A DNA stretch of 7,377 nt from Bacteriovoracaceae bacterium (GCA_947442115.1 CANEVK010000147.1:1-7377); one strand, 5' to 3'. Shown: positions 1-6,864, counted from the stretch's first letter. Numbers and translations are program-made. Notes: generated by a model from the letters alone, not told the origin.

Positions 1-529
1 GACCTTTTTTGATTTCATCACCTTTGCTCACAAAATTCTTTTTATTGTTTCCATACACTGTATAAATCTCATCCTGGTGGGCGATAACAATCATGTTCCC
101 ATAGCCTCTAATCCCATTGTCTGAGTAAACAACGACCCCATGATCAACGGCAAGAATAGAAGTTCCTTGTGGTGCAGGGATATCAATTCCATCGTGATGT
201 CTTCGACCACGCTGACCAAAATGTGAGGATACTTTATAGAATTGTGGTACTGGCCAGATGAATCTTCCTCGACCAAGGCTGGAGTAATCTTCAATAACGT
301 AGGTGTCACGCAAGAAATACTTAATACCTACTTTTGAGGGAATGAAAAGCCATTCATTTCCCAGCAAAGACTTACTGGGATTGGCCTGTTTAATTTCCTC
401 AAGGCTTACCCCATGATCTCTGGCCACTTTTTTTACATGGGCCGGAGACTCAATATAAACATAACGACCACTTTTCATGGTTGAACATGCGGAAAATAAA
501 AATAGTATACTAAGGAGCCATTTTTGCAT
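1..529 (-). CDS. NlpD-like LysM + M23 (LytM) lipoprotein, partial (3' end beyond window)
   Basis: Predicted cell-envelope lipoprotein that hydrolyses peptidoglycan or, more likely, activates an amidase. I translated 176 residues from ATG 527-529; the C-terminus lies beyond position 1. Residues 1-15 form a lipoprotein signal ending in a lipobox (FSAC, lipidated C15). A LysM-like segment spans about 23-66, including VKKVARDHGVSLEEIKQAN and a final LFIPSK. The M23/LytM domain starts near IWPVP (91) with SSHFGQRGRRHHDGID. The first zinc motif is present (H112, D116), as are RGYGN (141-145) and IAH (H151). In the last motif, where active enzymes have Y-x-H, this protein reads YGN, with N161 in place of His. 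Its start overlaps the surE end by 20 bp, with a weak GAGAG ribosome site. surE-nlpD is a common proteobacterial pair. The lipobox-LysM-LytM order is that of E. coli NlpD, whose degenerate LytM domain activates an amidase. The family call is firm; catalytic versus activator is inference. Confidence 0.92.
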   Translation of the reverse strand, partial: MQKWLLSILFLFSACSTMKSGRYVYIESPAHVKKVARDHGVSLEEIKQANPSKSLLGNEWLFIPSKVGIKYFLRDTYVIEDYSSLGRGRFIWPVPQFYKVSSHFGQRGRRHHDGIDIPAPQGTSILAVDHGVVVYSDNGIRGYGNMIVIAHQDEIYTVYGNNKKNFVSKGDEIKKG

Positions 530-1283
530 TCAGTCTCTCAATAACTAAACTCAGATCTTTGCTTGCCTCTTCGAGGTTATCAACTAAGTAATGAGGGGTG
601 ATGGAAACAAAACCATCCTCCACTGCCTGACAATCAGAATCCGGGTTTCCCTTAAAACCAAGATATTGACCAGCAATCCAATAGTAATTTCTTTCTCGTG
701 TATCAATTCTAGCATGAACTTCTTCAGAATATCTTCTAAAACCAATCTTTGTAAGTTTAAAACCTTTAATTTTCGAAAATTCTAAATTGGGAACATTAAT
801 ATTAATAAGAGCAAGCTTAGGAATATGGAGATGCAGCTCAAGCTCAAGACACATATTTACAATCTTGGCAGCTGTTTCGTAAAAATGGTGACCGTTTAAA
901 TTCTTAAACGCCAAACTCACGGCCATTGAAGGAAGACCATGAAAAGCAGCTTCTCTTGCAGCTGCAATTGTTCCGGAGTAATAAAGATCCTGTCCAAGAT
1001 TCGCTCCCCGATTAATCCCGGAAATAACAACATCAGGTCTTGATTTCTGAAGGACATGTAATCCCATTAACACTCAGTCAGCAGGGAACCCTGAACACCC
1101 AAAAATATTTGCCTCTAGCTGCTCTAGTCTAAGTGGTTTATCCAAACTTAAACTATGTCCCGTCGTAGATCTCTCTTCCAGAGGTGCAACAATTATGGGA
1201 TTAAATTTTTCTTTCAATTCAAGGTAGAGAGCTCTTATTCCTGGAGCGATAACACCATCATCATTGGCCAGAAGCAGATTCAT
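510..1283 (-). pseudogene. surE: surE: 5'/3'-nucleotidase SurE, interrupted by one in-frame TGA at codon 70
   Basis: SurE is a metal-dependent 5'(3')-nucleotidase and exopolyphosphatase of the cytoplasm, linked to stationary-phase survival. Read through codon 70, the gene gives 257 positions, close to the 253 residues of E. coli SurE. The N-terminus has the metal-binding NDDG (D8, D9), PGIRAL and S39 in EERSTTGHS. After the TGA, in the same frame, come VVISGINRGANLG (metal ligand N91), YSGTIAAAREA, ININVP, YYWI and a late FVSITP. All family blocks are therefore present, with no frameshift. The TGA (1074-1076) follows GFPAD and precedes VLMGLHV, exactly where the family has Cys (PADCV). As read, translation stops after 69 residues and the product would be inactive. 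The GTG at 1071-1073 could reinitiate, but lacks a ribosome site and would give a protein without the Asp pair. The start overlaps the preceding gene by 23 bp. It could instead be a functional recoded gene or a sequencing error. Confidence 0.93.
1074..1076 (-). other. In-frame TGA codon in surE at the conserved Cys position
   Basis: The mRNA reads GCT GAC TGA GTG TTA ATG. A single base at position 1074 (T on the plus strand, A in the mRNA) separates TGA from the Cys codons TGT and TGC. Both flanks stay in the surE frame and stay conserved. FolC, LptD and the TrpF-like gene in this window all end on TGA at sensible places, so TGA is an ordinary stop here. I see no convincing SECIS-type hairpin in the 45 bases downstream. 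Confidence 0.9.
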
Positions 1284-1881
1284 AAGAAGATTTCCATAGA
1301 GAAAGGTTAGAAAGACGAACTTGGTCTATTTGACGAAAACTTATTTCCATTTCCTTACCAAGATCAATACTGAGATGGAGGTTTTTTTCTAAGGGAAATT
1401 TCTCTAATTCAGCAAAAGAATTTACATGAATGATAACCTCTAAATGTCTTTGATGAACGAGATCCCATAATTCCGGTTGATTTTGATAATTCGACTGCAA
1501 ATCAGCAGGAAGAATAAGGGTCTTCAGCATAGGTAATTTTAGAATATTTCTCCAGTCGCCCTCACCTGAAAAAAACCAACCAAAAGCATGATGCACTTGA
1601 GAGTAGTAATCGATCCCTAGATTATCTCTGAACTGAAGTTCGAATTTATGCTTATCTTCACCTAGAAGGCTTAGAAATGAGTGAACCGTCTGGATTTTAT
1701 CATTTTCAAAAATGAGATAATTCTTGTGTGTTTTAAACAAGGGAATAATGGTTTTTAAGACATGAAAAGGAATAAGGTTGAGGCTTTTGCCCCGAAGGTC
1801 ATAGGCCAGACCAGATATATTTTGCTGCTGAAGTGTCTTTAGAGTCTGAATGTCATAGACACCCTGTACGAGTAAATCCAT
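1261..1881 (-). CDS. TrpF-like (phosphoribosylanthranilate isomerase fold) protein lacking the catalytic Cys; function unknown
   Basis: A 206-residue cytoplasmic protein without signal peptide or membrane segment. I do not recognise it with certainty. The N-terminus has the cadence of TrpF: a short strand, then GVYDIQTLKTLQQQ, then a strand and LRGKSLNLIP, matching TrpF's G-I-T-x-x-x-D-A ... G-F-x-F-x-x-x-S-x-R-x-I. The length fits TrpF (about 200-210). TrpF begins K-I-C-G, with the general-acid Cys; here the aligned stretch is LVQG (Q6), and the protein has no cysteine anywhere. The second catalytic Asp cannot be placed with confidence. It follows the TrpG/PabA gene after 7 bp and overlaps surE by 23 bp, so it is probably made together with them. 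No strong ribosome site precedes ATG 1879-1881, which fits coupling. Likely a degenerate or repurposed TrpF relative; an unrelated TIM-barrel or an orphan family is the alternative. That it is a real gene is much surer (about 0.9) than its family. Confidence 0.45.
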   Translation of the reverse strand: MDLLVQGVYDIQTLKTLQQQNISGLAYDLRGKSLNLIPFHVLKTIIPLFKTHKNYLIFENDKIQTVHSFLSLLGEDKHKFELQFRDNLGIDYYSQVHHAFGWFFSGEGDWRNILKLPMLKTLILPADLQSNYQNQPELWDLVHQRHLEVIIHVNSFAELEKFPLEKNLHLSIDLGKEMEISFRQIDQVRLSNLSLWKSSYESASGQ

Positions 1882-1888
1882 GATGACA

Positions 1889-2446
1889 TTATAGAAGATC
1901 CTTCAGGATTGGCAGAAAAAAAGACTTTCGGCAGTTCGTGCCGAGAGATTCTGGATGAAACTGGTATGATATTATCTGTTTGGTTTTCGCCAACATGAGC
2001 TCATCCCCTTCTACAGAATACAAATCTGGGGCATAGACCCCTGAAAATCTCACGGCCAGAGAATTATAGCGTTGGACTTTGAGAGGCCCTTTAAGATCTA
2101 ACCAATTTTCTACTAAGTTTGAGATGGGAAGTAGAAAACTTTGACCATGCATGGGATGAGCAGAAGAAATAATCTCCATCCCTTTTAATTTCCAAATCAG
2201 TTGATGACCTAAACAAACGCCGAAAATATTTTTTCCCATCTCTAGCCAACCCAGAATCATTTCAAAAATTTCTGCATACTCATCCGGATGTCCAGGCCCG
2301 GGACCAAGTACTAAAAGTTTCTCACTCTCCAGGGAGGTGAAGTCCTGCCATGGAATAACTTTTACGCTTATTCCAATGTCTTCAAGTTCTTGAACAACAT
2401 TGTAAGTAAAACTGTCTTGGAAATCTAAGAAGAGTGCCTGTTTCAT
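1889..2446 (-). CDS. trpG: Anthranilate / aminodeoxychorismate synthase glutaminase subunit (TrpG/PabA family)
   Basis: Class I glutamine amidotransferase that releases ammonia from glutamine for the chorismate-using partner: TrpE for tryptophan, or PabB for folate. The 185 residues are normal for the family (about 185-200). Visible motifs are FLDFQDSFTYN (6-16), the oxyanion-region GPGPGHPDEY (48-57), the nucleophile elbow FGVCLGHQ with C78, and the His-Glu pair of FHPES (H164, E166), so the triad is complete. Two usual residues differ: the family's R-Y-H-S-L is RYNSL here (N128 for His), and H-G-K is HGQ (100-102). The ATG overlaps the lptD stop as ATGA (2443-2446) and has no good ribosome site, indicating translational coupling. 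The synthase subunit is not in the window, so TrpG and PabA roles cannot be told apart. Nearby folC favours a folate role; the TrpF-like neighbour hints at tryptophan ancestry. Confidence 0.9.
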   Translation of the reverse strand: MKQALFLDFQDSFTYNVVQELEDIGISVKVIPWQDFTSLESEKLLVLGPGPGHPDEYAEIFEMILGWLEMGKNIFGVCLGHQLIWKLKGMEIISSAHPMHGQSFLLPISNLVENWLDLKGPLKVQRYNSLAVRFSGVYAPDLYSVEGDELMLAKTKQIISYQFHPESLGTNCRKSFFLPILKDLL

Positions 2447-4908
2447 CGACGCTTAACTGCAAAATAATTATCTCGGTATGAAGAAAAACTATCATCACCA
2501 AAATTAAAAAGAATATTAAAAAAGTATCGAGAATCGACAAGACTCTCCCGGTAATTGAGATTTAAAATCCAACAATTATTATTAGGCATAATATCAAGAG
2601 AATAGGTCGTCCTAATATTCTTTTTCGCCTCTAAATCCATGTCTTTTAAGACCGCAAATCCAAGAGTATCAGTAGGACGAACTTGCCCACCGGCCGAAAG
2701 AGTATTTAAATTAGTCTGTCCAAATGAGTTATAATTATAAGCTGATAAAAGTCTAAGAGATTCAAAATTTCGGGTAAAATTGACGTTGAAAATATTTTCT
2801 TTTTCATAATGAAAATAATACTCCTGCAAACTCAGCGACCACTTATCGGTTGAGTAGCCTGTGTGAATCATCAGTCGTGTCAAAAGGAGTCTATCATCAT
2901 TAACATCTTGCTCATTGAGCAAGTAGCCCTGAGACACATTAAACCAACCTAATCGAGAATAGCTAAAATTGTCTCTTAGAAATTTGTCATCAGTCAGGTA
3001 ACTAAAAACTTTTGGCGCCTTTCTGATGAGACTATTGTTCCATTGAATCTCTAAAGTGTTTTGAGGAGGAATAAGTGTTCTTGTGGTATTTGAACCAAAG
3101 AGAAATTCTTCTGACCGCACAGCATCTTCGTAATCAAACCAACCAGTATTAGTTCTAATTTGATTGGCAAATCTCTTATTCCCATATTCGGCTTCGGAAG
3201 CGATGTAGTGATGGAGGAGTTTATACTCCTGGATGTGTTTATAACTGTTTTTGACTTGAACGATGTAGTCTTTTGCAAGATCAGACTCAAAAGGTTCTAA
3301 TCCCCCAACTAAATGATTATATTTTTCAGTCGTCTGGAGAGGCTTAAGACCCTGCTCTTTTCTTTCCCTAAGCTCTTTAAGCTCCTTGGCCGGAATATAT
3401 TTTATAGGAATCTTTTCCTCAAAAGCTAAACCAAAAATGCGATCCATGGTGAAACTTATTTCAGATTTTAAAAGACCAGCATTTTTGCCATATTTTGGTT
3501 GGTCTGGTTCCTGAAATTGATAGGATTGCTGATCAAAAACGTAGCGAGTATTAACACTAACAGGGCCCTTATTAAGAAATTGCCATAAGACGTAGGGCTG
3601 CATCGATAATCTATTCACATTTCTTAGATTTAAATCTTCCTCTTCATTAACTTGATGGAAACGAGTTAATGAACCCTCAAAACCTAATCCGATATATTGA
3701 AAGAATGGGATATCAGACTGAATAAGATTAATGGGCACAGAACTCAATGTTAAACGAGGCAAGGTTTGAACATAGGACCTGTCAAATTCTGTTGAATCGC
3801 TAAAAAGCTGATTTCTGAGATAGTCAGCACTAACACCAACGCTAAAATAGTCCTGCCTCCAATCAACAAACCCACTGAATCCCATATCTGAACTAAGGAT
3901 TTTATTATCAGTGAAGGTTGGATGGTCTCGCACAATATCTAAATCTCTAGATCCCGTGTATCTTAAATGAGAACTTAAATTTGAGGACAATTGCTGATGG
4001 GTTTCGAGTTCTGTGAAATATCTAAAAAAAGTATCACCTGAAGGAGTCAGGCTACTTTTTCCAGGTTCATAGATAGTATCATTGAGAACCCGAGAATTCA
4101 TTTCAAACCAACTTAAACCACTAAACCTTTGGCGATACTGAATGTCTCCCCCATACCCACGTTTTGCCCAGAAAGTGGGACTTAAGGTTGCATCTTTGGA
4201 TTCATCAATGGCCACAAAGATGGGCTGCTCAAGGGCCAGACCTTCCGCTAAGCGAGAAGATAGCTTGGGGAAAAGCAGACCAGTTTTTCTTTTAGATTGG
4301 ATCGGCAAAACAATATAGGGTAAATATAAAACGTTAATACCTTTTATTTTTGCCAACCCATTACGGATAGTGACACTTTCACCCATTTTGATTTTTATTT
4401 CTTTACCAAACACAGACCAAGACTCTGTACAGTCTTTGCAAGTGGTGAACTCAGCATCTTGAGCGAGATAATCATTTTGATTAAGACGAATTAATTTGTT
4501 AGCAACGATATTAAAATCCATGGCGAGGATTCGAGCATTTTTGATAACCGCTGCTCCTGTCGCTAGGTTATACTCAATATGTGATCCATAGAGAGTCATG
4601 TCTTTGGTCAAAATACGAACGTTACCCTCAATCTTAACCAGCATACTCTCTTGATCAAGCGATGCGACTTCACCATAGATCGTATCATTTTCAGAAAGGA
4701 TAACGACGTTACCGACAGCTTCGAAATATTTTCCATTATTTTTTCTGTAGGCCTTATCAGAATAAACAGAAATTTTATCACCCAGCGCAAGCTGAGGCTT
4801 ATCAGATCCGAAACAAAGACTTGATGATACCCAGGAAATAATAAGACCCAACAACCAGAATCTTCTGATTTGTTCTTCCTTGAACAATTTCTGAAATGTT
4901 CTCAACAA
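2443..4908 (-). CDS. lptD: LPS-assembly outer-membrane protein LptD
   Basis: LptD is the outer-membrane beta-barrel that, plugged by the lipoprotein LptE, inserts lipopolysaccharide into the outer leaflet. The 821 residues are near the usual 750-850. Residues 1-34 form a type I signal peptide (IRRFW, hydrophobic LLGLIISW, probable cleavage after CFG). An LptA/OstA-like periplasmic domain follows (about 42-150; repeats such as AVGNVVI, IYGE, EGNVRIL, LYGSHIEY). The barrel entry has TTCKDC (C157, C160), a W-x-x-x-G stretch, LYLPYIVLPIQSKRKTGLLFP (about 194-214) and an rG-type turn at 250. The rest is Tyr/Phe/Asn-rich alternating strands. Mature cysteines are C157, C160 and C779 only, unlike the four of E. 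coli (C31, C173, C724, C725). The start is TTG 4906-4908, with AAGGA seven bases upstream. The first 107 bp lie inside folC. A TTG at codon 8 is a possible alternative start that would keep the signal peptide. Confidence 0.95.
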   Translation of the reverse strand: MLRTFQKLFKEEQIRRFWLLGLIISWVSSSLCFGSDKPQLALGDKISVYSDKAYRKNNGKYFEAVGNVVILSENDTIYGEVASLDQESMLVKIEGNVRILTKDMTLYGSHIEYNLATGAAVIKNARILAMDFNIVANKLIRLNQNDYLAQDAEFTTCKDCTESWSVFGKEIKIKMGESVTIRNGLAKIKGINVLYLPYIVLPIQSKRKTGLLFPKLSSRLAEGLALEQPIFVAIDESKDATLSPTFWAKRGYGGDIQYRQRFSGLSWFEMNSRVLNDTIYEPGKSSLTPSGDTFFRYFTELETHQQLSSNLSSHLRYTGSRDLDIVRDHPTFTDNKILSSDMGFSGFVDWRQDYFSVGVSADYLRNQLFSDSTEFDRSYVQTLPRLTLSSVPINLIQSDIPFFQYIGLGFEGSLTRFHQVNEEEDLNLRNVNRLSMQPYVLWQFLNKGPVSVNTRYVFDQQSYQFQEPDQPKYGKNAGLLKSEISFTMDRIFGLAFEEKIPIKYIPAKELKELRERKEQGLKPLQTTEKYNHLVGGLEPFESDLAKDYIVQVKNSYKHIQEYKLLHHYIASEAEYGNKRFANQIRTNTGWFDYEDAVRSEEFLFGSNTTRTLIPPQNTLEIQWNNSLIRKAPKVFSYLTDDKFLRDNFSYSRLGWFNVSQGYLLNEQDVNDDRLLLTRLMIHTGYSTDKWSLSLQEYYFHYEKENIFNVNFTRNFESLRLLSAYNYNSFGQTNLNTLSAGGQVRPTDTLGFAVLKDMDLEAKKNIRTTYSLDIMPNNNCWILNLNYRESLVDSRYFFNILFNFGDDSFSSYRDNYFAVKRR

Positions 4909-5980
4909 AATTCAATCCTTCTTGGAGAGCTTTTTCTTTCAACTCAAAAGCCGGATAAGCCTTTGGATGATCAAAGCTTGTCACCACGACTTTCCCTAAT
5001 TGAGATCCTTTTAACATCTTAAGCATAACCCGAAGGTCAGTTTCATTTCTTTTTGAAAATGAAGTCAGAATAAGATCAAAAGGCTTTTCAGTTAAATTAT
5101 AATTCTTTGATTTAAGAAATTGAATCAGTTTTCTCATCCCATCAACATTATGAGACCCATATAACCACCATTCATGATCTGAATTGATGATCTCCCCCCT
5201 GCCGAAGAGATCAGTTTTCGATGGAATCCACCCCGAAGGGGTCAAAGGAAGTTTTTTGAGTTCACAGAATGCTGCATAGGCCAAGATTTGATTTCTTAGT
5301 GAGAAGGCATAAGCAGGAGTCTCAAAAGACTCATTTAAATCAACATGAGTGCATTCGAGACCTTTTGAAAAAAAAGCCGTTTTCGCCTTTAAATAGTTAA
5401 GGTCAAAATAAGTAAAGAGTTTTGATTTTTTTCTAACCACTCCCAATTTTTCCATCAGGATTTGGTCATACCTGTGCCCTAAAAATTCTTGATGATCCCT
5501 TGAAATTGATGTCAGAAGCACAATATCTGCATCAAAACTATTAACGGCGTCTAGTCTGCCCCCTAGCCCCACTTCAAGTAAAAGATAATCTGGTTTTAAT
5601 TTTACGGACCATCGGCAAAAAACGAAAAAAAGAAATTCATAGTAGCTTAACTGATAGTTATTTTTTTGAACTATTTCATGGGTCGTCCTGATCAAATCCC
5701 ATAGTTCTTCTTCGGCAATATTACCGCTGCTAGAGCTAAAACGTTCACAAATGGAGTGGATATGGGGAGAAGTCCAAGCGCAAAAACGATCTTCTGCTAA
5801 AAGCTCGGCCAGGCGATGGGTTGTTTCACCTTTTCCATTAGTTCCAGCAATAATCACAATTTTGGATGAGGCCAAATCATCTTTGATGCTTGAAAGTGCA
5901 GCCTTGATTCTCTCAAGCCCAGGATGATAAAACTCTGACCCGTAATGGGCAAAAACCCAAGACTCAATCTTCTTATTCAT
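4802..5980 (-). CDS. folC: Bifunctional dihydrofolate synthase / folylpolyglutamate synthase FolC
   Basis: ATP-dependent Mur-ligase-family enzyme that joins glutamate to dihydropteroate and extends folate polyglutamates in the cytoplasm. The 392 residues are slightly short for the family (about 400-430). Motifs in order: P-loop AGTNGKG (45-51), SPH (71-73) and ER (79-80) of the S-P-H-x-x-x-x-x-E-R signature, LLLEVGLGGRLDAVN (133-147), SRDHQEFLG (160-168, metal ligand H163), EK (177-178, the lysine that is carbamylated in relatives), FGRGE (259-263) and the C-terminal VVGSYY (376-381). Odd points: E52 follows GKG where Ser or Thr is usual, though two Thr come directly after; and the usual D-G-A-H-N reads YGSHN (274-278), losing the Asp. 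The ATG overlaps the accD stop by 8 bp without a clear ribosome site, implying coupling. The 3' 107 bp also encode the lptD start. accD-folC adjacency is common in proteobacteria, which supports the call. Confidence 0.94.
   Translation of the reverse strand: MNKKIESWVFAHYGSEFYHPGLERIKAALSSIKDDLASSKIVIIAGTNGKGETTHRLAELLAEDRFCAWTSPHIHSICERFSSSSGNIAEEELWDLIRTTHEIVQKNNYQLSYYEFLFFVFCRWSVKLKPDYLLLEVGLGGRLDAVNSFDADIVLLTSISRDHQEFLGHRYDQILMEKLGVVRKKSKLFTYFDLNYLKAKTAFFSKGLECTHVDLNESFETPAYAFSLRNQILAYAAFCELKKLPLTPSGWIPSKTDLFGRGEIINSDHEWWLYGSHNVDGMRKLIQFLKSKNYNLTEKPFDLILTSFSKRNETDLRVMLKMLKGSQLGKVVVTSFDHPKAYPAFELKEKALQEGLNFVENISEIVQGRTNQKILVVGSYYFLGIIKSLFRI
4916..4920 (-). promoter_or_regulatory. Ribosome binding site of lptD (AAGGA) inside folC
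   Basis: The mRNA reads AAGGA, then 7 bases, then TTG TTG AGA. It is the best ribosome site within the gene chain and supports TTG 4906-4908 as the lptD start, although the site and the first 35 codons lie within folC. It would allow lptD translation to be set independently of folC termination. Confidence 0.6.
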
Positions 5981-6830
5981 TTCCGGGAGAAAACATTTTA
6001 ATAAAAAAGCTAAGTTCCTTTTTCAAATCGGACCGATGAATGATGCGATCGATAAAGCCATGATCCTTCAAAAATTCCGAGCGCTGGAAACCTTCAGGCA
6101 GTGTCTGTCTAATCGATTGCTCAATCACCCGCGGGCCTGCAAATCCAATGAGGGCCTTAGGTTCCGCGATATTCAGATCTCCCTGCATAGCAAAGCTTGC
6201 GGCACAGCCACCGGTGGTGGGATCAGTCAGCAGAGAAATATAAGGGATACCGTTATTTTTTAAGCGGGCCCTTGAGGCCGAAGTTTTTGCTAGTTGCATG
6301 AGCGAGAGAATCCCCTCCTGCATCCGCGCCCCTCCGGAACACGAAACAACAATCACTGGAATTTTTTTATCAAAACCAATATCCATGGCCAGGGCAATTT
6401 TCTCACCTGTGACCACTCCCATGGACCCACCCATGAAGCGAAAATCCATCACGGCCATGGCCACAGGCATCCCATCAATCTGGGCCGTGCCACAAACTGT
6501 AGAGTCCTTGAGGCCCGTGGATTTGATCGCCGCCTGAAGGCGCTGAACGTAGGGCATTTTGTCTTGAAACTGCAGAGGATTATTAGAGATTAGATCGGGG
6601 CTGATTTCTTGGAAGCTGCCTTCGTCCACCATCAGAGCAATTCTTTCGTAGGCACTGATGCGGTAGTGATAATGACAAATGGGACAGACATGAAGATTAT
6701 CTTCAAGTTTTTCCGCTTGAAGAATTTCTCCGCATTGATTGCACTTTTTCCAAAGACCAACCGGAGTATTGCCGGAGAGTTTTTTGACATTCTTCAATTT
6801 GGGATTTTTAACTTGGTGAAACCAGCCCAT
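5973..6830 (-). CDS. accD: Acetyl-CoA carboxylase carboxyltransferase beta subunit AccD
   Basis: Beta subunit of the acetyl-CoA carboxylase carboxyltransferase. With AccA it moves the carboxyl group from biotin on AccB to acetyl-CoA, giving malonyl-CoA for fatty acid synthesis. The 285 residues match the family (about 280-305). The N-terminal zinc ribbon has C30-x2-C33 and C49-x2-C52 (KCNQCG, CPICHYHYR). The crotonase-like domain shows YVQRL (94-98), the DFRFMGGSMG block with GEK (129-144) that helps bind acetyl-CoA, SCSGGARMQEG (163-173) and a later SLLTDPTTGG. Near the end come GFAGPRVIEQ and FLKDHGFID, the classic AccD tail. No key residue is missing. ATG 6828-6830 is preceded by AAGGA ten bases upstream. 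Two further ATGs in between are out of frame. It is the first gene of the leftward chain and overlaps folC by 8 bp. accA is not in the window. Confidence 0.98.
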   Translation of the reverse strand: MGWFHQVKNPKLKNVKKLSGNTPVGLWKKCNQCGEILQAEKLEDNLHVCPICHYHYRISAYERIALMVDEGSFQEISPDLISNNPLQFQDKMPYVQRLQAAIKSTGLKDSTVCGTAQIDGMPVAMAVMDFRFMGGSMGVVTGEKIALAMDIGFDKKIPVIVVSCSGGARMQEGILSLMQLAKTSASRARLKNNGIPYISLLTDPTTGGCAASFAMQGDLNIAEPKALIGFAGPRVIEQSIRQTLPEGFQRSEFLKDHGFIDRIIHRSDLKKELSFFIKMFSPGNE

Positions 6831-6840
6831 GGATCATCCA

Positions 6841-6845
6841 TCCTT
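6841..6845 (-). promoter_or_regulatory. Ribosome binding site of accD (AAGGA)
   Basis: The mRNA reads AAGGA followed by 10 bases and ATG 6828-6830. The spacing is slightly long. The ATGs at 10 and 7 bases upstream open other frames, so this site with the zinc-ribbon N-terminus decides the accD start. Confidence 0.5.
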
Positions 6846-6864
6846 TTAAATCAATAGTTGCCCT

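Noticed and set aside
91..309. Minus-strand 72-codon frame within the M23 gene, and similar frames inside lptD (3051-3290, 3750-3935, 4608-4790)
   Set aside because: Out-of-frame shadows of genes with clear domain motifs.
510..1073. A separate gene starting at GTG 1071-1073 (187 codons)
   Set aside because: It is the C-terminal three quarters of SurE in the same frame, directly after the TGA, without a ribosome site and without the N-terminal Asp pair.
1031..1073. SECIS hairpin after the surE TGA
   Set aside because: Only short stems are visible (GGGA/UCCU with a 7-base loop, UCAG/CUGA with a 10-base loop); none shows the position and loop of a convincing bacterial SECIS. Not folded by computation.
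1074..1076. Genome-wide reassignment of TGA to an amino acid
   Set aside because: folC, lptD and the TrpF-like gene end on TGA at family-typical lengths or at tight junctions, and Cys and Trp elsewhere use TGT/TGC and TGG.
1082..1093. Near-palindrome CAGGG-AA-CCCTG just upstream of the surE TGA
   Set aside because: Arms of 5 bases inside a conserved coding stretch (GFPAD region); as RNA only a 4-bp stem forms, and it lies on the wrong side for a SECIS.
6294..6593. Plus-strand open frames inside accD (also 6036-6263, 6298-6537, 6609-6857)
   Set aside because: Antisense shadows of a fully conserved accD; no ribosome site or protein-like composition.
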